From Tubiluchus corallicola (Eukaryota; Priapulida; Priapulimorpha; Priapulimorphida; Tubiluchidae), in NCBI GenBank assembly GCA_030141605.1, contig JAQGDQ010000443.1, positions 126,501 through 190,500 of the forward strand: 64,000 bases of DNA. The letters are read 5' to 3'. The notes below the pieces were generated by a model, which saw only the letters and a list, made by a program, of their open reading frames with translations, was not told the DNA's origin and ran no database searches. The position numbers were made by a program, and so were the translations under genes. Every line of letters begins with the position of its first letter. Within the stretch, counting starts at the first letter, position 1. This document shows, piece after piece, positions 49,501-57,429 of the stretch.

Positions 49501-52500
49501 CAAAGGGTCAGGCCGGTCGAAATTGTAAGTTAAGATGGCCCTCTAAGCTAGGTACAAGCACAGAATTTGGTAAAATAGCCCTGTCTAGTTTTTTAGTTAT
49601 TCTAAAAACATGCGTATTTCGGAAACTAAACATCGCAGGACGAAAATAACAGCAGATTCTGAATTTTAAATTTTCGACAGGACATCCTTTTTTTGCCGTT
49701 TTCTGGCTAAACAAAATTGGACTCGCAGCTTTGACGCAGTGCACCAGATTCCTGATTTCATTGCGAATTCAATGACATAGACTGGCGAAAAAGTGGACTG
49801 GCGAAAAAATAGACAGGCGAAAAAGAGGACTGGCGAAAAAGTGGACTGGCGAAAAAGTAGACTGGCGAAAAATTAGACTGGCGAAAAAGAAGACTGACGA
49901 AAAAGTGGACTGGCGAAAAAGTAGACTAGCGAAAATGAAGACTGACGAAAAAGTTGAATGGCGAAAAGATAACTGGCGAAGTAGGGGAGGGGATTACTTG
50001 TAAGCAGACGGTTCCTGGTTCAAATCGATCCTGGCTCTATTCCAACTTTTCCGCATTTCCTGTCTTTCGAGATTTAAATTAATTGTAGGGTTTGTGCCAT
50101 CATTAATAATAATGATATACAATTGTTGTATAACAAAAATACACAAAGATTATAATAATTAAATTTATGATTGTTAAAAAGGCAGATGGCTTGCAAGCAT
50201 TATCGTTTTGCAAACCAGATGTATATGAAGTATGCCCCGACTAACTTAAGATTAATAAGAAAAAATGGTGAAAAAAACCAGACCAGTTTACTCCACTTGC
50301 TTCCAAACTTGGAGGATTGTGCAGAATATACTGATCGCTGCTCCGAAAATGTGAGATCATCAAATTTGATTTTCCATAAATTACTCATGATATCTCGTTC
50401 GTACTTGCGTGATCTGCATTAAATGTAAAGAACGTAAAGGATTAAAATTGTGGAAATCGTCGTAGGCATGGAAATCTGATTGATCTTTCCGCAATCTGCA
50501 TTGAACGAAAATTTCGTTATTTCACATGAATGGATCTTACCTGTAAATAATGATGGAAAGGCCTATTAGCAACACAGCTCCACAAAGTACTGTAACCACA
50601 GTAACTATTCTGTATTCTACTGTAATTAAAAACAAAATTTTTTATAGAAATCAGCATAATAATTGAAATTTTATCCATGCATTTACATTGTGAAGTAGCC
50701 AGCTGCCTCCATCGAAAGATAATGTAGCAGATAAGATGAAAATTACCAGAATTTTGCAAATAATCAAAAGCAAAAAACGTTGATCGCAAACATGGAATTT
50801 CTGTACAAAAAAATCGTTGCGAATATTGCTTTTAACTTATCCGAGCTACGAAAGCTTTCATTTTAAGCAGCTAATGTGACAATGAATCGCACGTCGTAGA
50901 TAATATAGGCCTGTCCTACACTACAGTTCATGTTCATAAAGAATTTGCTTGTTATGCGAGTGGACGGCGTGTATATTAACGTCGCATTGTCGAAGGTAGG
51001 TACTATCGAAAGTAGATATTATTGAAAAGGATTGTGGTAATTAGTGTAACAGGGTGAAAACTTAGACATCCTATTTCGCTAGTTGTTTGCTGTAATGTGA
51101 AGGTGAAAGTTTTCATTTTTGCTCATTAGACATTTACGGACTTGCCTCCTAAAAGCAGCAAGGAAGGCATTTTTAATGTCAAGCTCATATCATAACTATG
51201 TCCCACACCTATTTCAACCCAATATACGCGACAGACGGAAAAATATTAGTAACGAGGTACAGCCTGCGAAAGTTGCCGTGATTGCAGATACCGTGACGTC
51301 ACTGGTATCACGAGCTATGCTACTACATTATTACAGCGTGGTTAAATTTTCTACTTTCTGGTCATTCCTGATCTTACATTACGAAAGCATAACGTACATT
51401 TCCCTTTAATTTGCACATGCAATCGTGAACAATCGACGACCGTTGATAGATCGACAAATCAAATTAGTGATGTATGAAAGCAGAAAAAAATATTTTGTTC
51501 GGTTCATGGCTTATTTCGTTATAGCTGCAGTTTAATAAGTAAATTGATTGCCTCCTTATTTGACATATTCCAATATTATTTCATTTTTGCCGTGTAAAGT
51601 TTTTCATCAGTTTTTAAATATGATATGGTATTCAGCAATGTGAAAACTACATTTTGACACCCTAGTCGTATTTTGCATTCAGTGCTGCTTTAATAAGCAA
51701 ATCAACTTTGCTATTGGCTTTGTCCAGAATTGCTAAATCAGATTCTATGATTTGTAGATTACAGGATAGTCTGTGTATGTTAGAGATGTTTTTGCATCTG
51801 CGTTCTCTCAGGCTAAGTTGTCTGCTAGTTTGGCCAATGAAAGATTTGTCACATCCATGACACTGAAATTCGTAGATAAATTATTTTAAATGTAATTTAG
51901 AAGAGATCATTTTTCTTGATTCTCAGAACAGAGTATATTAATGACCTGTTCTCTGAAAATGAAAAACAACATGAACGTGTTGATTTTGTAAAAATTTGAG
52001 ATACACAGATTTACTGTCCTGTCGAAGTAAACGAAATCTGTGGAAAAAACTGATTGTTCTATAAATTCAGAATCTATTGTGTTCTCAGAACGTTTTGATG
52101 TAACGATCACAAGAAATGGAATTGTTTTTTACATATTCGTTAATCAGGTGCTCAAGTCCATATGCAGAACTATTCTGCCAGCTTCTGAAAATACTAAAAG
52201 ATTGGCGTAACAGTATGCCTGATTTTAGATAAACAAACAATATCATAATTAACATACATAGTGCCTCTTAAACAAGAATAACGGCTAATAGTGAGTTTAT
52301 TGGAAATATGTCATATTACCAGCCGTACATTGGAATGTATGTCATATGTCATTTTGGTCCAGAAGGACCAGCATTAGGGTTACAACAACGCTCACAGTGA
52401 TTTATTTTAATTTTTGGCAGACATTAGCTACGAAAGCTAAATTCTAGAGGGTTATAGAGAAAAAATTACCTCATTGAAATCAAAATCATTTAAATGCTAG

Positions 52501-55500
52501 AAAGACTGTAAAAGATTTCACCCGAGTCGCGTACCACTTTGACAGATTACAAAACACAAATTCTTGTTAGGTATAGTTATAACTGTAAGCAATTGTTCTA
52601 ATGTGTGTTTAGATGATAAGTTTTATTATCATCTAGCAGACTGGACTGGCGTATTATGTAGTTTTACCTGCAAGCTCTTCCTGGCAAAATTCTAGATTCC
52701 AACCGCATGCAGGTACGCCAAGTGGAATTTCTGTCCGACCCGATGGCCAAACAATAGAAACGTTCTCATAAAATGATATGTTCTGCTCCCTAAAATTAAG
52801 AAATATAAACCAATTTTACCACATTTCAGTACTAAAAGCGGTACAATGATTATTAGTTAGAACTGGAAATATTTTAATTAAGAAACTGCTTAATTAAAAT
52901 AAATAACTAGTTTTTAGTTTGCAACGGATGCATTTGCCTTTAGCAGTTGTGTGAAATTTTATTCTCATGCTGCGGTGTTCTTATATGCTTTTATGTTTAT
53001 GAATATCGATTTTTTTATTGTTTTATTGGCAAATAAAGATTATATATATATATATATAAGTACAATTAAATTTTTACCTGTGTAGTAGCTGCCCGACAGC
53101 GATTCTACTTTCGTTTCGTATGTTGTAAAGGACAAAATTTGGCACACGGTCTCCATTTTCATCTAAGACGACTAGACCTGCTTCATCTATTTACGAACAA
53201 ATTTGATTTACTTAAGTCATCCAGTAACTACAGCTTCAGGATATTTGTATCATTTATTATTTGCAGTGAACACATTAAACTTAGTGGTGAAATAATAAGA
53301 CTCACCACTGTAATTATTTGAACAAAATAAATATCTTTTCATGCATTGTAATTAGCAAAACTGTTTACTGTTATATTTGCAGAAGTCTAGAAACGTTTCT
53401 CCTTTGCCTCTTTTCAGTTAGTACTGTAGAAGATCGTTAAAACAACAGGTTTTAAAAACCACTAAGAGTAATCAGGCATGCTGACACAAAGAACACTAAT
53501 TCATCATCACATTCTGGATGAAAACTGCAAACTTCCAGAGTAGTGGAATGAACTTTTAATCAACATTTCCCAAAATGTTCTTCGTGGTTCTCAGAATCTC
53601 TTGTTTTGTTGTTTTAATAATTTTCCACGTTTACTGAAGAGAGACAGATGAAAACGTTTCAAGACTTTAGTAATTATACAAATAAACCTGCGAAATTGTT
53701 ATGCATGAAAAGAGGTTTGTTTTCTTGAAAAGCGTTACTGAAATTTTATGTTCCTGCTCATTATTATTATAATAATATTATATTATTATATTAGAATAAT
53801 TATGTTGTCTCATGTTGAGCTAGAGCACATCAACACGTTTTATTACATTCGGCTTCTGCAATCTGAAGCGCAGCATTCAACAGCAAAACTGCCAGGATCT
53901 ACTTAATGATGAGTAGGCATCCTCTATTGTCATGACCGGAATCTGGTTCATTATGAACGCACATCCTCTAATGCGACGGATTGATTAGCAGGCGTTCTTA
54001 ATACATACTCCCAAAACAAGATGAACAACCAGAGCAGCTACCCATTCATAAATTTACCAGTTTCAACATTGTTTAACTTTGGTTGCGACCACAGTCGGCT
54101 ATTAAAATCGCCTTGTATGTAGTTAAATACTTTATCAGTTGACGCAGATCTTTGATTAAGGCAAAACTATGTCAGCAGTTCGATAACCAACTATTCTAAG
54201 TGCTTATTTTTTGAGAAAAAGACACTTTGTGGAATTGTTACCCCACCAACAATTTGAACCTGCGACCTTCTGATTAGAACTTGAAAGCAAGTTTTTTAAT
54301 TCTAACTTGCCTGAAACAGTCGACATTGACCATTTTTATATCATCATTAAGAGTCAATGTTTAATGAGATTACCTTGAAATGATGTGGTGTACAGAAGTT
54401 CTAAAATTCTTTTTGTAATATTGTTTCCTTCATATCCCTCGGACAACGTTTTGTTCAACGCATGCGCATAAAGCAAAATAGCTTGACGCAAAAACGATGA
54501 AAATGCGCTTTTCTTCTTCTACAAAACAAAGAAAAATACCTGTGATTACATGTCAAATAATTACTATGTTCATATGTTAAAATACGTGTTAATACAGTGT
54601 TGATATATTAAATTGCACTGCAAATTAAAAAGTTCGCCATACAGAGAATAGTAATTGCATGAAGTCTCAGGCTATAAGAGTAAAGTGCCAGCATGGCTAC
54701 ACGTTTGCATTTCTAAAATACAAAACAACAATAACTGCATTTAGAACCATAGACTACGATGAAGATTTTTATCTTGTGGTCCAAAAAATTCTGCCCGACA
54801 TAAAAATGTGATTATGAACTTAGAAAGTCAAAGATCACAGTAACTGTGAACAAGAAGAAAAGAAACACTGGAATAAAACTAAACACATTCATGGGTTTAT
54901 TTCTGCAGCAAAAAATTATACTAAAGTTGCAATAAACACTGTCATGAGTTTATTTCTGCAGGAAAAATACCCTGAAACTACAGCGAACGCATCATGAGTT
55001 TATTTCTGCAGAAAAATACCCTGAAACTACAGCGAATGCATCATGAGTTTATTTCTGCAGGAAAATACACTGAAGCTGCAGTAAACACAACCACGAGTTT
55101 AGTTCAACAGGAAAATACACTGAGGCTGCAGTGAACGCATCATGAGTTTATTTCTGTAGGAATATACACCGAAGCTGCAGTAAACACAACCATGAGTTTA
55201 TTTAGCAGAAAAATACACTGAAACTGCAGTAAATACATTCATGAGTTTAGTTCAACAGGAAAATACGCTGAAGCTGCAGTGAACGCAATCATGAGTATAT
55301 TTCTGCAGACAAATGCGCTTAAACTGCAGTAAACATAACCATGGGTTTATTTCTCCAAAAAATGCACTAATAGTCTTTTGAAAAGAAAGAGAGAAGTGTT
55401 AGTAAGTGATGTTCAATAGACACATCCTACAGAATTCTCAACTTTATCAAAAAAGCCAAACACAACATTGTGCCATATAAAAACATACTGACCTTTGATT

Positions 55501-57146
55501 TATTGTCTCTTAAGCATAATAAAAGTCTTGTCTGTAACAGGCAACTAAACACACATAATGAATGAACACATGAGCATATTACTAAATATATTTATCAAGA
55601 ATTAGTGAACACCCAGAACTTTTACATCTATCCCTTGAGCAAATAGCTGTAAAGGCACACTGGACTGTTGTTAACTTAAGGAGGGTCTTAGAAGCTCTTT
55701 CGATGCTTTGCCGTCCCCGATAAAATTAGTTTATCAATTGCCTTTTAGCGAAGTGTTGCACTCCGACTTGGAACCCTTATTTATCAAAATATCTTGATTT
55801 GGTTGAAAATGCTCAGCGGTATTTCACTCGCAATCTATTTTCTCGGTGCAGTCTTAGCAGCATACCCTGACCGATTAGCATTTTTAAATCTTGAGCCACT
55901 TTGACAACGTGTATCCTATATTACATGGAGAGAGTGTTATTGACAAAGAAGACTAAGATTCATTATTTAGAAAAACACCATTATCTAATGTAAATATGGG
56001 TCACTCCTTGAAGTTACAGCCTACGCAATGCCAACTGGATTGTTTAAAATTTTTTACTTCAAACAGATAAATAAATCTGGAATTAACTCCCTGATTCAGT
56101 CGGCGGCGTCCCTTTGGTTTGTACTCAGAGAAACAAACTTAAAAAAATTTAAAATATGTAAATTTTAATAATCCTTTATCTTTTAGCAGGCTCCTGAGAT
56201 AGTAGCCTTGGCTCTTTGGTAATCTCTTAACTAGCCCGTTTAATACCTGTAGAATTTATATGTGCGCTGTACGTGCGTTTTATCCTGCTTTCATATTTTA
56301 TAATTTCTTGTAAAATTTTAATAAATTTAATATTTTTAATAAAGTTACATATTAAATAAATTAATAAATTAAATAAAATAATGAATCAGCACGTTTTCAT
56401 AAAAGTTCGGGTCTGGTTAAAGCCCTCCCAAAATAATCAATAATCCAGTGTGTCTTATACAGCTATATGCTTAAATGACACATGCAAAAAATTTCTGGGT
56501 GTTCACTAATCATTGACAGAGAATGTAGCGGATATTACATTCTCAGTCCTTGATGAACACATTTTGCTACTGAACTCGTGTGTGGGTACTCCTTCTATTC
56601 TTTCCATTCATTGTGTGTGTTTGTTGCCTGTTTTCAAGTTTTCATACATCACGAAATTATGTTTGACTTTATTAATAACGTGACATGCAGTTTTTGAAAA
56701 CCAACCATATTATTTCGTATGTGATCTTCAGCTTTACTCTGAAATGTTTGAATGTCGATAACACCTGTATAAAAAAAGATTAAATAAAGTCATTTTCAGA
56801 ATTGTTGCGCACATAGTGCCATTCACTCTTTAGAGAAGTATTTTATTCATAAAAAGCAGCATTAATGCTTAATCGTTTAAATTAATTTGATTGTCCATAA
56901 TTACAATTTTTATGTTTTTTAAACTTCATTTACAAATATTCACTTCTAAGTTTTATTTGTAAACGGAACTATTATTACCCTCATAAAGATAAAGTCTCTC
57001 TTTTAGTTCAGTAGATATGTTTAGTGTTTGCTGATAAGGCTTCAGGAACATGTTAAAAGCAAAGATGGCGTACTGGTCCTGTAGTCGACCTCCAAACATG
57101 TGCATGAATTGCGTTACTTCATCCAAATGCGCAAAAAATACAATTA
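23914..57146 (-). CDS. Receptor guanylyl cyclase (natriuretic-peptide-receptor-like), 18 exons, 5' partial
   Basis: Single-pass membrane receptor that makes cGMP from GTP when ligand binds outside the cell. Spliced exons read, in order, an ANF-receptor lobe, a transmembrane helix, a pseudokinase domain, a signalling helix and a class III cyclase domain. About 804 codons are visible including the stop; family members are roughly 1,000-1,100 residues, so about 250 N-terminal residues (signal peptide and distal lobe) are missing. Cyclase signatures seen: FFSDIVGFT (first metal Asp), VETIGDAY (guanine-selecting Glu and second metal Asp), [10 protein letters not shown] (guanine-selecting Cys) and NYSSR (catalytic Asn and Arg; most relatives have NTASR). 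The pseudokinase has VAIK but no HRD Asp. It ends with the family tail [10 protein letters not shown] and a TAA stop. Introns are large and full of mobile DNA. Exact orthology is not decided; family and domain order are very secure. The span includes introns; exons are listed separately. Confidence 0.95.
24202..24290. repeat. (AGT)n-(TTG)n microsatellite
   Basis: About 23 AGT units followed by about seven TTG units, the same two-block order as in the large array at 14-15 kb. Confidence 0.97.
24390..24480 (-). repeat. tRNA-derived SINE-like segment
   Basis: The minus strand reads AGTAGTCAAACGGTTATGGC (A-box like), then about 25 bases later ACTGGTTCAAATATAG (B-box like). Spacing fits a tRNA promoter, but stems are not conserved. 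Probably a SINE head rather than a tRNA. Confidence 0.4.
25444..25549. repeat. 53-bp tandem duplication
   Basis: Two copies of a unit beginning ATTAGGTAAGACCAGGTGA and ending AAATTTGCAGG, with four or five differences. Confidence 0.9.
26230..26321 (-). CDS. Receptor GC exon q: cyclase domain, IHVS segment
   Basis: Encodes [20 protein letters not shown] and [10 protein letters not shown]. LxIHVSxxxxxxL and F.L..RG.V.(L/M)K are the next conserved blocks after the catalytic Asn/Arg. The exon was too short to stand out as an open frame and was found by motif. Borders ATTTTAG|CT and TTGAAG|GTTAGT; phase 1 in, phase 0 out. Confidence 0.94.
28281..28684. repeat. AT-only (ATAAT)n array with (TA)n centre
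   Basis: About 400 bases entirely of A and T. Two blocks of the pentamer ATAAT/TATAA flank a TA dinucleotide run near 28,484-28,532. Both blocks have the same orientation. Confidence 0.98.
29018..29135. repeat. ~49-bp tandem repeat, 2.4 copies
   Basis: The unit starts TTGCCACGATGATTTTCATT and ends GGATAGTAACAAAT. Copies at about 29,018, 29,067 and 29,117; the last is partial. Confidence 0.85.
31205..31303 (-). CDS. Receptor GC exon p: cyclase domain, Cys and catalytic Asn/Arg
   Basis: Encodes [20 protein letters not shown] and [13 protein letters not shown]. The Cys of RYCLFGD is the second guanine-selecting residue. NYSSR keeps the catalytic Asn and Arg but replaces the usual Thr-Ala with Tyr-Ser. 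Borders CTTTCAG|GA and GGCTTAG|GTTTGT; phase 1 in and out. Confidence 0.97.
32603..32796. mobile_element. 194-bp palindromic MITE
   Basis: The two ends are inverted copies over about 58 bases. The left end reads ATGGTGCGTTCAGTCG, then AACTTGTTGCGCAACTT. The reverse complement of the right end reads ATGGCACGTTCAGACG, then AACTTGTTGCGCAACTT. Roughly 80 percent of positions match. No coding capacity; a direct target duplication is not clear. A non-autonomous DNA transposon is the best reading. Confidence 0.85.
34050..34275 (+). repeat. SINE-like sequence
   Basis: GAGTTCGATACC at about 34,131 resembles a B box. It is followed by about 130 bases of body ending in AAACAAATAAATC. The A box is not clear, so the call is tentative. 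Confidence 0.25.
35026..35200 (-). CDS. Receptor GC exon o: cyclase domain, Glu and second metal Asp
   Basis: Encodes [36 protein letters not shown] and [19 protein letters not shown]. The Glu of VETIGD selects guanine and its Asp is the second metal ligand. HAxEIAxMALxLL and FRIRHRP are receptor-cyclase signatures. Borders CGTACAG|GTA and CACTCAG|GTAAGG; phase 0 in, phase 1 out. Confidence 0.98.
35201..35845. other. Intron between cyclase-domain exons
   Basis: 645 bases. Nothing recognised beyond AT-rich sequence and a short TTTGTATTTGTATTTG run near 35,687. Confidence 0.6.
35846..35914 (-). CDS. Receptor GC exon n: cyclase domain, 69-nt mini-exon
   Basis: Encodes [20 protein letters not shown] and VYK (23 codons). 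This is the conserved helix after the first metal site; family members read V(V/I)xxLNDLYTxFDxII...DVYK. Borders TGTTTCAG|GTT and TACAAG|GTAACA, phase 0 on both sides, and the sequence joins both neighbours without a gap. Confidence 0.96.
36566..36706. repeat. Long homopyrimidine (CT-rich) tract
   Basis: Nearly pure C/T on the plus strand, with TTTCC repeats near its right end. It lies within an intron, so the minus-strand transcript is purine-rich here. Confidence 0.9.
37780..37850 (+). mobile_element. L2/CR1-type retroposon 3' tail
   Basis: TTGTAAAGCCCTAGAGCATT followed by GAGGCTAATAAATTATTGC and ATTATTATT resembles the conserved tail of L2/CR1 LINEs and SINEs that use it (TGTAAAGCGC...ATAAATTATTATT). 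Only the tail is recognisable. Confidence 0.45.
38969..39092 (-). CDS. Receptor GC exon m: cyclase domain start, first metal Asp
   Basis: Encodes [20 protein letters not shown] and [30 protein letters not shown] contains the first Mg/Mn-binding aspartate of class III cyclases. Borders TATTGCAG|GTC and TTAGAA|GTGAGT; phase 2 in, phase 0 out. Confidence 0.97.
39093..39570. other. Intron between signalling helix and cyclase exons
   Basis: 478 bases, nothing recognised. Confidence 0.6.
39571..39711 (-). CDS. Receptor GC exon l: dimerisation / signalling helix
   Basis: Encodes [40 protein letters not shown] and RMLPR. This is the coiled-coil signalling helix, with the family motif [22 protein letters not shown], that couples receptor state to the cyclase dimer. 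Borders CCAAATTAG|AC and CCAAG|GTGGTT; phase 2 in and out. Confidence 0.97.
39712..41560. other. 1.8-kb intron of the receptor GC gene
   Basis: A short duplicated pyrimidine stretch at 39,815-39,885. 40,280-40,900 shares blocks, partly inverted, with 38,385-38,700 (for example GTGTTCCATTTT and GAAGTTCATTTCAC). A GC-rich hairpin, GCGCGG-N7-CCGCGC, lies at about 40,803-40,824. No exon recognised. Confidence 0.55.
41561..41735 (-). CDS. Receptor GC exon k: pseudokinase C-terminal end
   Basis: Encodes [40 protein letters not shown] and [13 protein letters not shown]. The PPFRPxV and MxxCWEExPxxRPxF blocks close the kinase homology domain. Borders TTTACTAG|AA and GGAAG|GTAACT; phase 1 in, phase 2 out. 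A 152-codon plus-strand reading frame over this exon is its antisense shadow. Confidence 0.96.
41736..42271. other. Intron in the pseudokinase region
   Basis: 536 bases, nothing recognised. Confidence 0.6.
42272..42415 (-). CDS. Receptor GC exon j: pseudokinase, APE and helix F
   Basis: Encodes [40 protein letters not shown] and MSYDITPK. The WIAPEHL and [14 protein letters not shown] blocks match the C-lobe of receptor cyclase kinase homology domains. Borders CTATTTCAG|CG and CCAAAAG|GTACTT; phase 1 in, phase 1 out. Confidence 0.97.
42416..43159. other. Intron in the pseudokinase region
   Basis: 744 bases, nothing recognised. Confidence 0.6.
43160..43325 (-). CDS. Receptor GC exon i: pseudokinase catalytic-loop region lacking HRD Asp
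   Basis: Encodes [40 protein letters not shown] and [12 protein letters not shown]. The catalytic loop reads VHGSLKSSN, so the base Asp of active kinases is absent, as in other receptor cyclases. The DFG position reads DMG. Borders TTAACCAG|GGT and TATGCGG|GTACTG; phase 0 in, phase 1 out. Confidence 0.97.
43326..44113. other. Intron in the pseudokinase region, with hairpin element
   Basis: 788 bases. The only structure seen is the inverted-repeat element at 43,588-43,766. Confidence 0.6.
43588..43766. mobile_element. ~180-bp hairpin MITE-like element
   Basis: Starts TAAAACTTCATCACAAATGC. The reverse complement of the other end starts TAAAACTTCACTAAAAATG. A second, stronger stem lies inside: CTTCGGAAGCTTCTTCTGCC at the left and, reading the right arm in reverse complement, CTTCGGCAGCCTCTTCTGCC, continuing to CAAAT with about five mismatches in 30. 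No coding capacity. Confidence 0.7.
44114..44290 (-). CDS. Receptor GC exon h: pseudokinase, hinge region
   Basis: Encodes [40 protein letters not shown] and [14 protein letters not shown]. The LRHxNxNxLVGAC, [13 protein letters not shown] and LDWxFxxS...DIAK blocks are diagnostic of receptor guanylyl cyclase kinase homology domains. Borders TGAGCAG|GTG and GCCAAG|GTAATG, 177 nt, phase 0 on both sides. Confidence 0.97.
44291..47160. other. 2.9-kb intron of the receptor GC gene
   Basis: Contains a GC-rich CCACCACCGCCAGCAG stretch at about 44,370-44,410 but no exon or repeat element that I recognise. Confidence 0.55.
47161..47337 (-). CDS. Receptor GC exon g: pseudokinase N-lobe with VAIK lysine
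   Basis: Encodes a Ser/Asn-rich leader ([16 protein letters not shown]), then [19 protein letters not shown] and [10 protein letters not shown]. This corresponds to the first strands of the kinase homology domain. [10 protein letters not shown] holds the ATP-contacting lysine. Borders CATTGTAG|GAA and AAAGAG|GTAATG, 177 nt, phase 0 in and out. The large intron before it carries the nested foldback element. Confidence 0.93.
47835..48008. repeat. 16-bp minisatellite, left arm
   Basis: About 11 units of TCGCCAGTCTACTTTT-type sequence with variants. Confidence 0.93.
49782..49981. repeat. 16-bp minisatellite, right arm
   Basis: About 12 units of GACTGGCGAAAAAGTG-type sequence, the reverse complement of the left arm. 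Confidence 0.95.
50284..50413 (-). CDS. Receptor GC exon f: cytoplasmic juxtamembrane segment
   Basis: Encodes [20 protein letters not shown] followed by LTFSEQRS. The pattern basic cluster - hydrophobic - LW+I+xDD is the conserved link between membrane and pseudokinase in receptor cyclases. Acceptor AATGCAG|ATC at 50,414 fits phase 2. The donor is ambiguous: CTG|GTCTGG (start 50,284) pairs with a phase-0 acceptor in the next exon, while CAA|GTTTGG (start 50,309) pairs with an acceptor five bases into it. Both keep the frame. Confidence 0.85.
50541..50619 (-). CDS. Receptor GC exon e: transmembrane helix
   Basis: Encodes VEYR followed by a run of about 22 hydrophobic residues, [20 protein letters not shown], then IYR. 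This is the single membrane-spanning helix. Borders AATTACAG|TA and TTACAG|GTAAGA; phase 1 in, phase 2 out, consistent with both neighbours. Confidence 0.94.
50620..52667. other. 2-kb intron of the receptor GC gene
   Basis: Apart from the Penelope-like remnant at 51,662-51,930 nothing is recognised. A 96-codon plus-strand frame (51,119-51,409) has no motif. Confidence 0.55.
51662..51930 (-). mobile_element. Penelope-like element remnant (GIY-YIG endonuclease end)
   Basis: The minus strand reads [20 protein letters not shown], then LSLRERRC and, near the end, [20 protein letters not shown] followed by KAALNAKYD and TAG at 51,662. The pattern Y-x2-C-x2-C-x-K-S-(Y/F)-I-G-Q-T-x-R-x-L-x2-R is the zinc-finger/GIY-YIG endonuclease of Penelope-like elements, and the second block matches the usual C-terminal helix. 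The reverse transcriptase upstream is missing or too decayed to read. Confidence 0.7.
52668..52789 (-). CDS. Receptor GC exon d: extracellular juxtamembrane segment with paired Cys
   Basis: Encodes [20 protein letters not shown] and then [13 protein letters not shown]. The (I)xWPxGRxxxPxxxPxCG pattern with a second Cys a few residues on is typical of the stalk just outside the membrane in receptor guanylyl cyclases and probably forms a disulfide. Borders AATTTTAG|GG and TTGCAG|GTAAAA; phase 2 in, phase 1 out. Confidence 0.95.
53078..53186 (-). CDS. Receptor GC exon c: ANF-receptor lobe, DENGDR strand
   Basis: Encodes [20 protein letters not shown] followed by [16 protein letters not shown]. 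This is the conserved G-x-hydrophobic-x-DENGDR...F-x-hydrophobic strand of ANF-receptor domains. Borders: AAATAG|AT at the acceptor and ACAG|GTAAAA at the donor; phase 1 in, phase 2 out. A (TA)n microsatellite lies just downstream in the intron. Confidence 0.95.
53187..54373. other. 1.2-kb intron of the receptor GC gene
   Basis: Nothing recognised; an ATTATTATTATAATAATATT-type AT stretch lies at about 53,760-53,800. Confidence 0.55.
54374..54518 (-). CDS. Receptor GC exon b: ANF-receptor lobe, [11 protein letters not shown] motif
   Basis: Encodes [20 protein letters not shown] and then [16 protein letters not shown]. The LLYAxALNxTL helix and the following NITxR motif are hallmarks of the ANF ligand-binding domain. 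Acceptor TTTTGTAG|AAG is phase 0; donor CAAG|GTAATC leaves one base, which joins the next exon as Asp. The 145-nt length fits this phase. Confidence 0.93.
54519..56964. other. 2.4-kb intron with a minisatellite
   Basis: Holds the ~50-bp tandem repeat at 54,891-55,369. The rest, including an AT-rich stretch at 56,280-56,390, is unassigned. Confidence 0.6.
54891..55369. repeat. ~50-bp intronic minisatellite, about 9.5 copies
   Basis: The unit begins CATGAGTTTATTTCTGCAGG and ends GCTGCAGTAAACACAAC. Copies differ by 5-20 percent, and two versions (TTTATTTCTGCAG and TTTAGTTCAACAG) are interleaved. Confidence 0.93.
56965..57146 (-). CDS. Receptor GC exon a: extracellular ANF-receptor lobe
   Basis: Encodes [20 protein letters not shown] and then [12 protein letters not shown] and [10 protein letters not shown], matching the ANF-receptor stretch that precedes the membrane-proximal helix in natriuretic receptors. 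The acceptor is TTTCAG|TA at 57,147 (phase 1). The donor is uncertain. The better-looking GTAATA (exon start 56,979) leaves one base and breaks the frame into the next exon. The weaker GTTTAC (exon start 56,965) keeps the frame and gives the family spacing, so I chose it. Confidence 0.8.
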
Positions 57147-57429
57147 CTGAAACATAGAAACAATTCACCAACTCTAAATAATTGAGTTTTTATAAAATAA
57201 AAAGTTAGAAGCACCTTACAATAACAAAACTTGATAGTATATTAAATTTGATAAACGTTTTTATCACACTAAATGATTATCACTGTTGATCCTACACGTG
57301 TTGTTAGAAGACAATAAACAGAAAAAGAAGTTACATGAATATAAAAGTGAATATTTAAAGACTAATTTGCTGTACTAGTGTTATACGTTTTTGCACATTA
57401 TAAGTCAAAATTTGCACTTCGTAATTTGC

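Larger units (their letters stand above)
47835..49981. mobile_element. ~2.15-kb nested foldback element with 16-bp minisatellite arms
   Basis: The outer arms are arrays of a 16-bp unit, CTGGCGAAAAAGTGGA, inverted relative to each other (47,835-48,008 and 49,782-49,981, about 11-12 units each). Inside, about 350 unique bases are inverted copies (48,110-48,460 against 49,415-49,780), for example GCCAGAAAACGGCA and CTAGACAGGGCTATT on the left with their reverse complements on the right. A second, more diverged pair of the same family lies further in (48,590-48,770 against about 49,060-49,260), and 48,900-49,060 is a further piece. No transposase frame. It sits in a host intron and so is transcribed. 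Confidence 0.85.
47338..50283. other. 3-kb intron filled mostly by a foldback element
   Basis: About 0.5 kb of plain sequence on the left and 0.3 kb on the right surround the nested inverted repeat at 47,835-49,981. Near 50,012 GGTTCAAATCGATCC resembles a tRNA B box. Confidence 0.7.
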
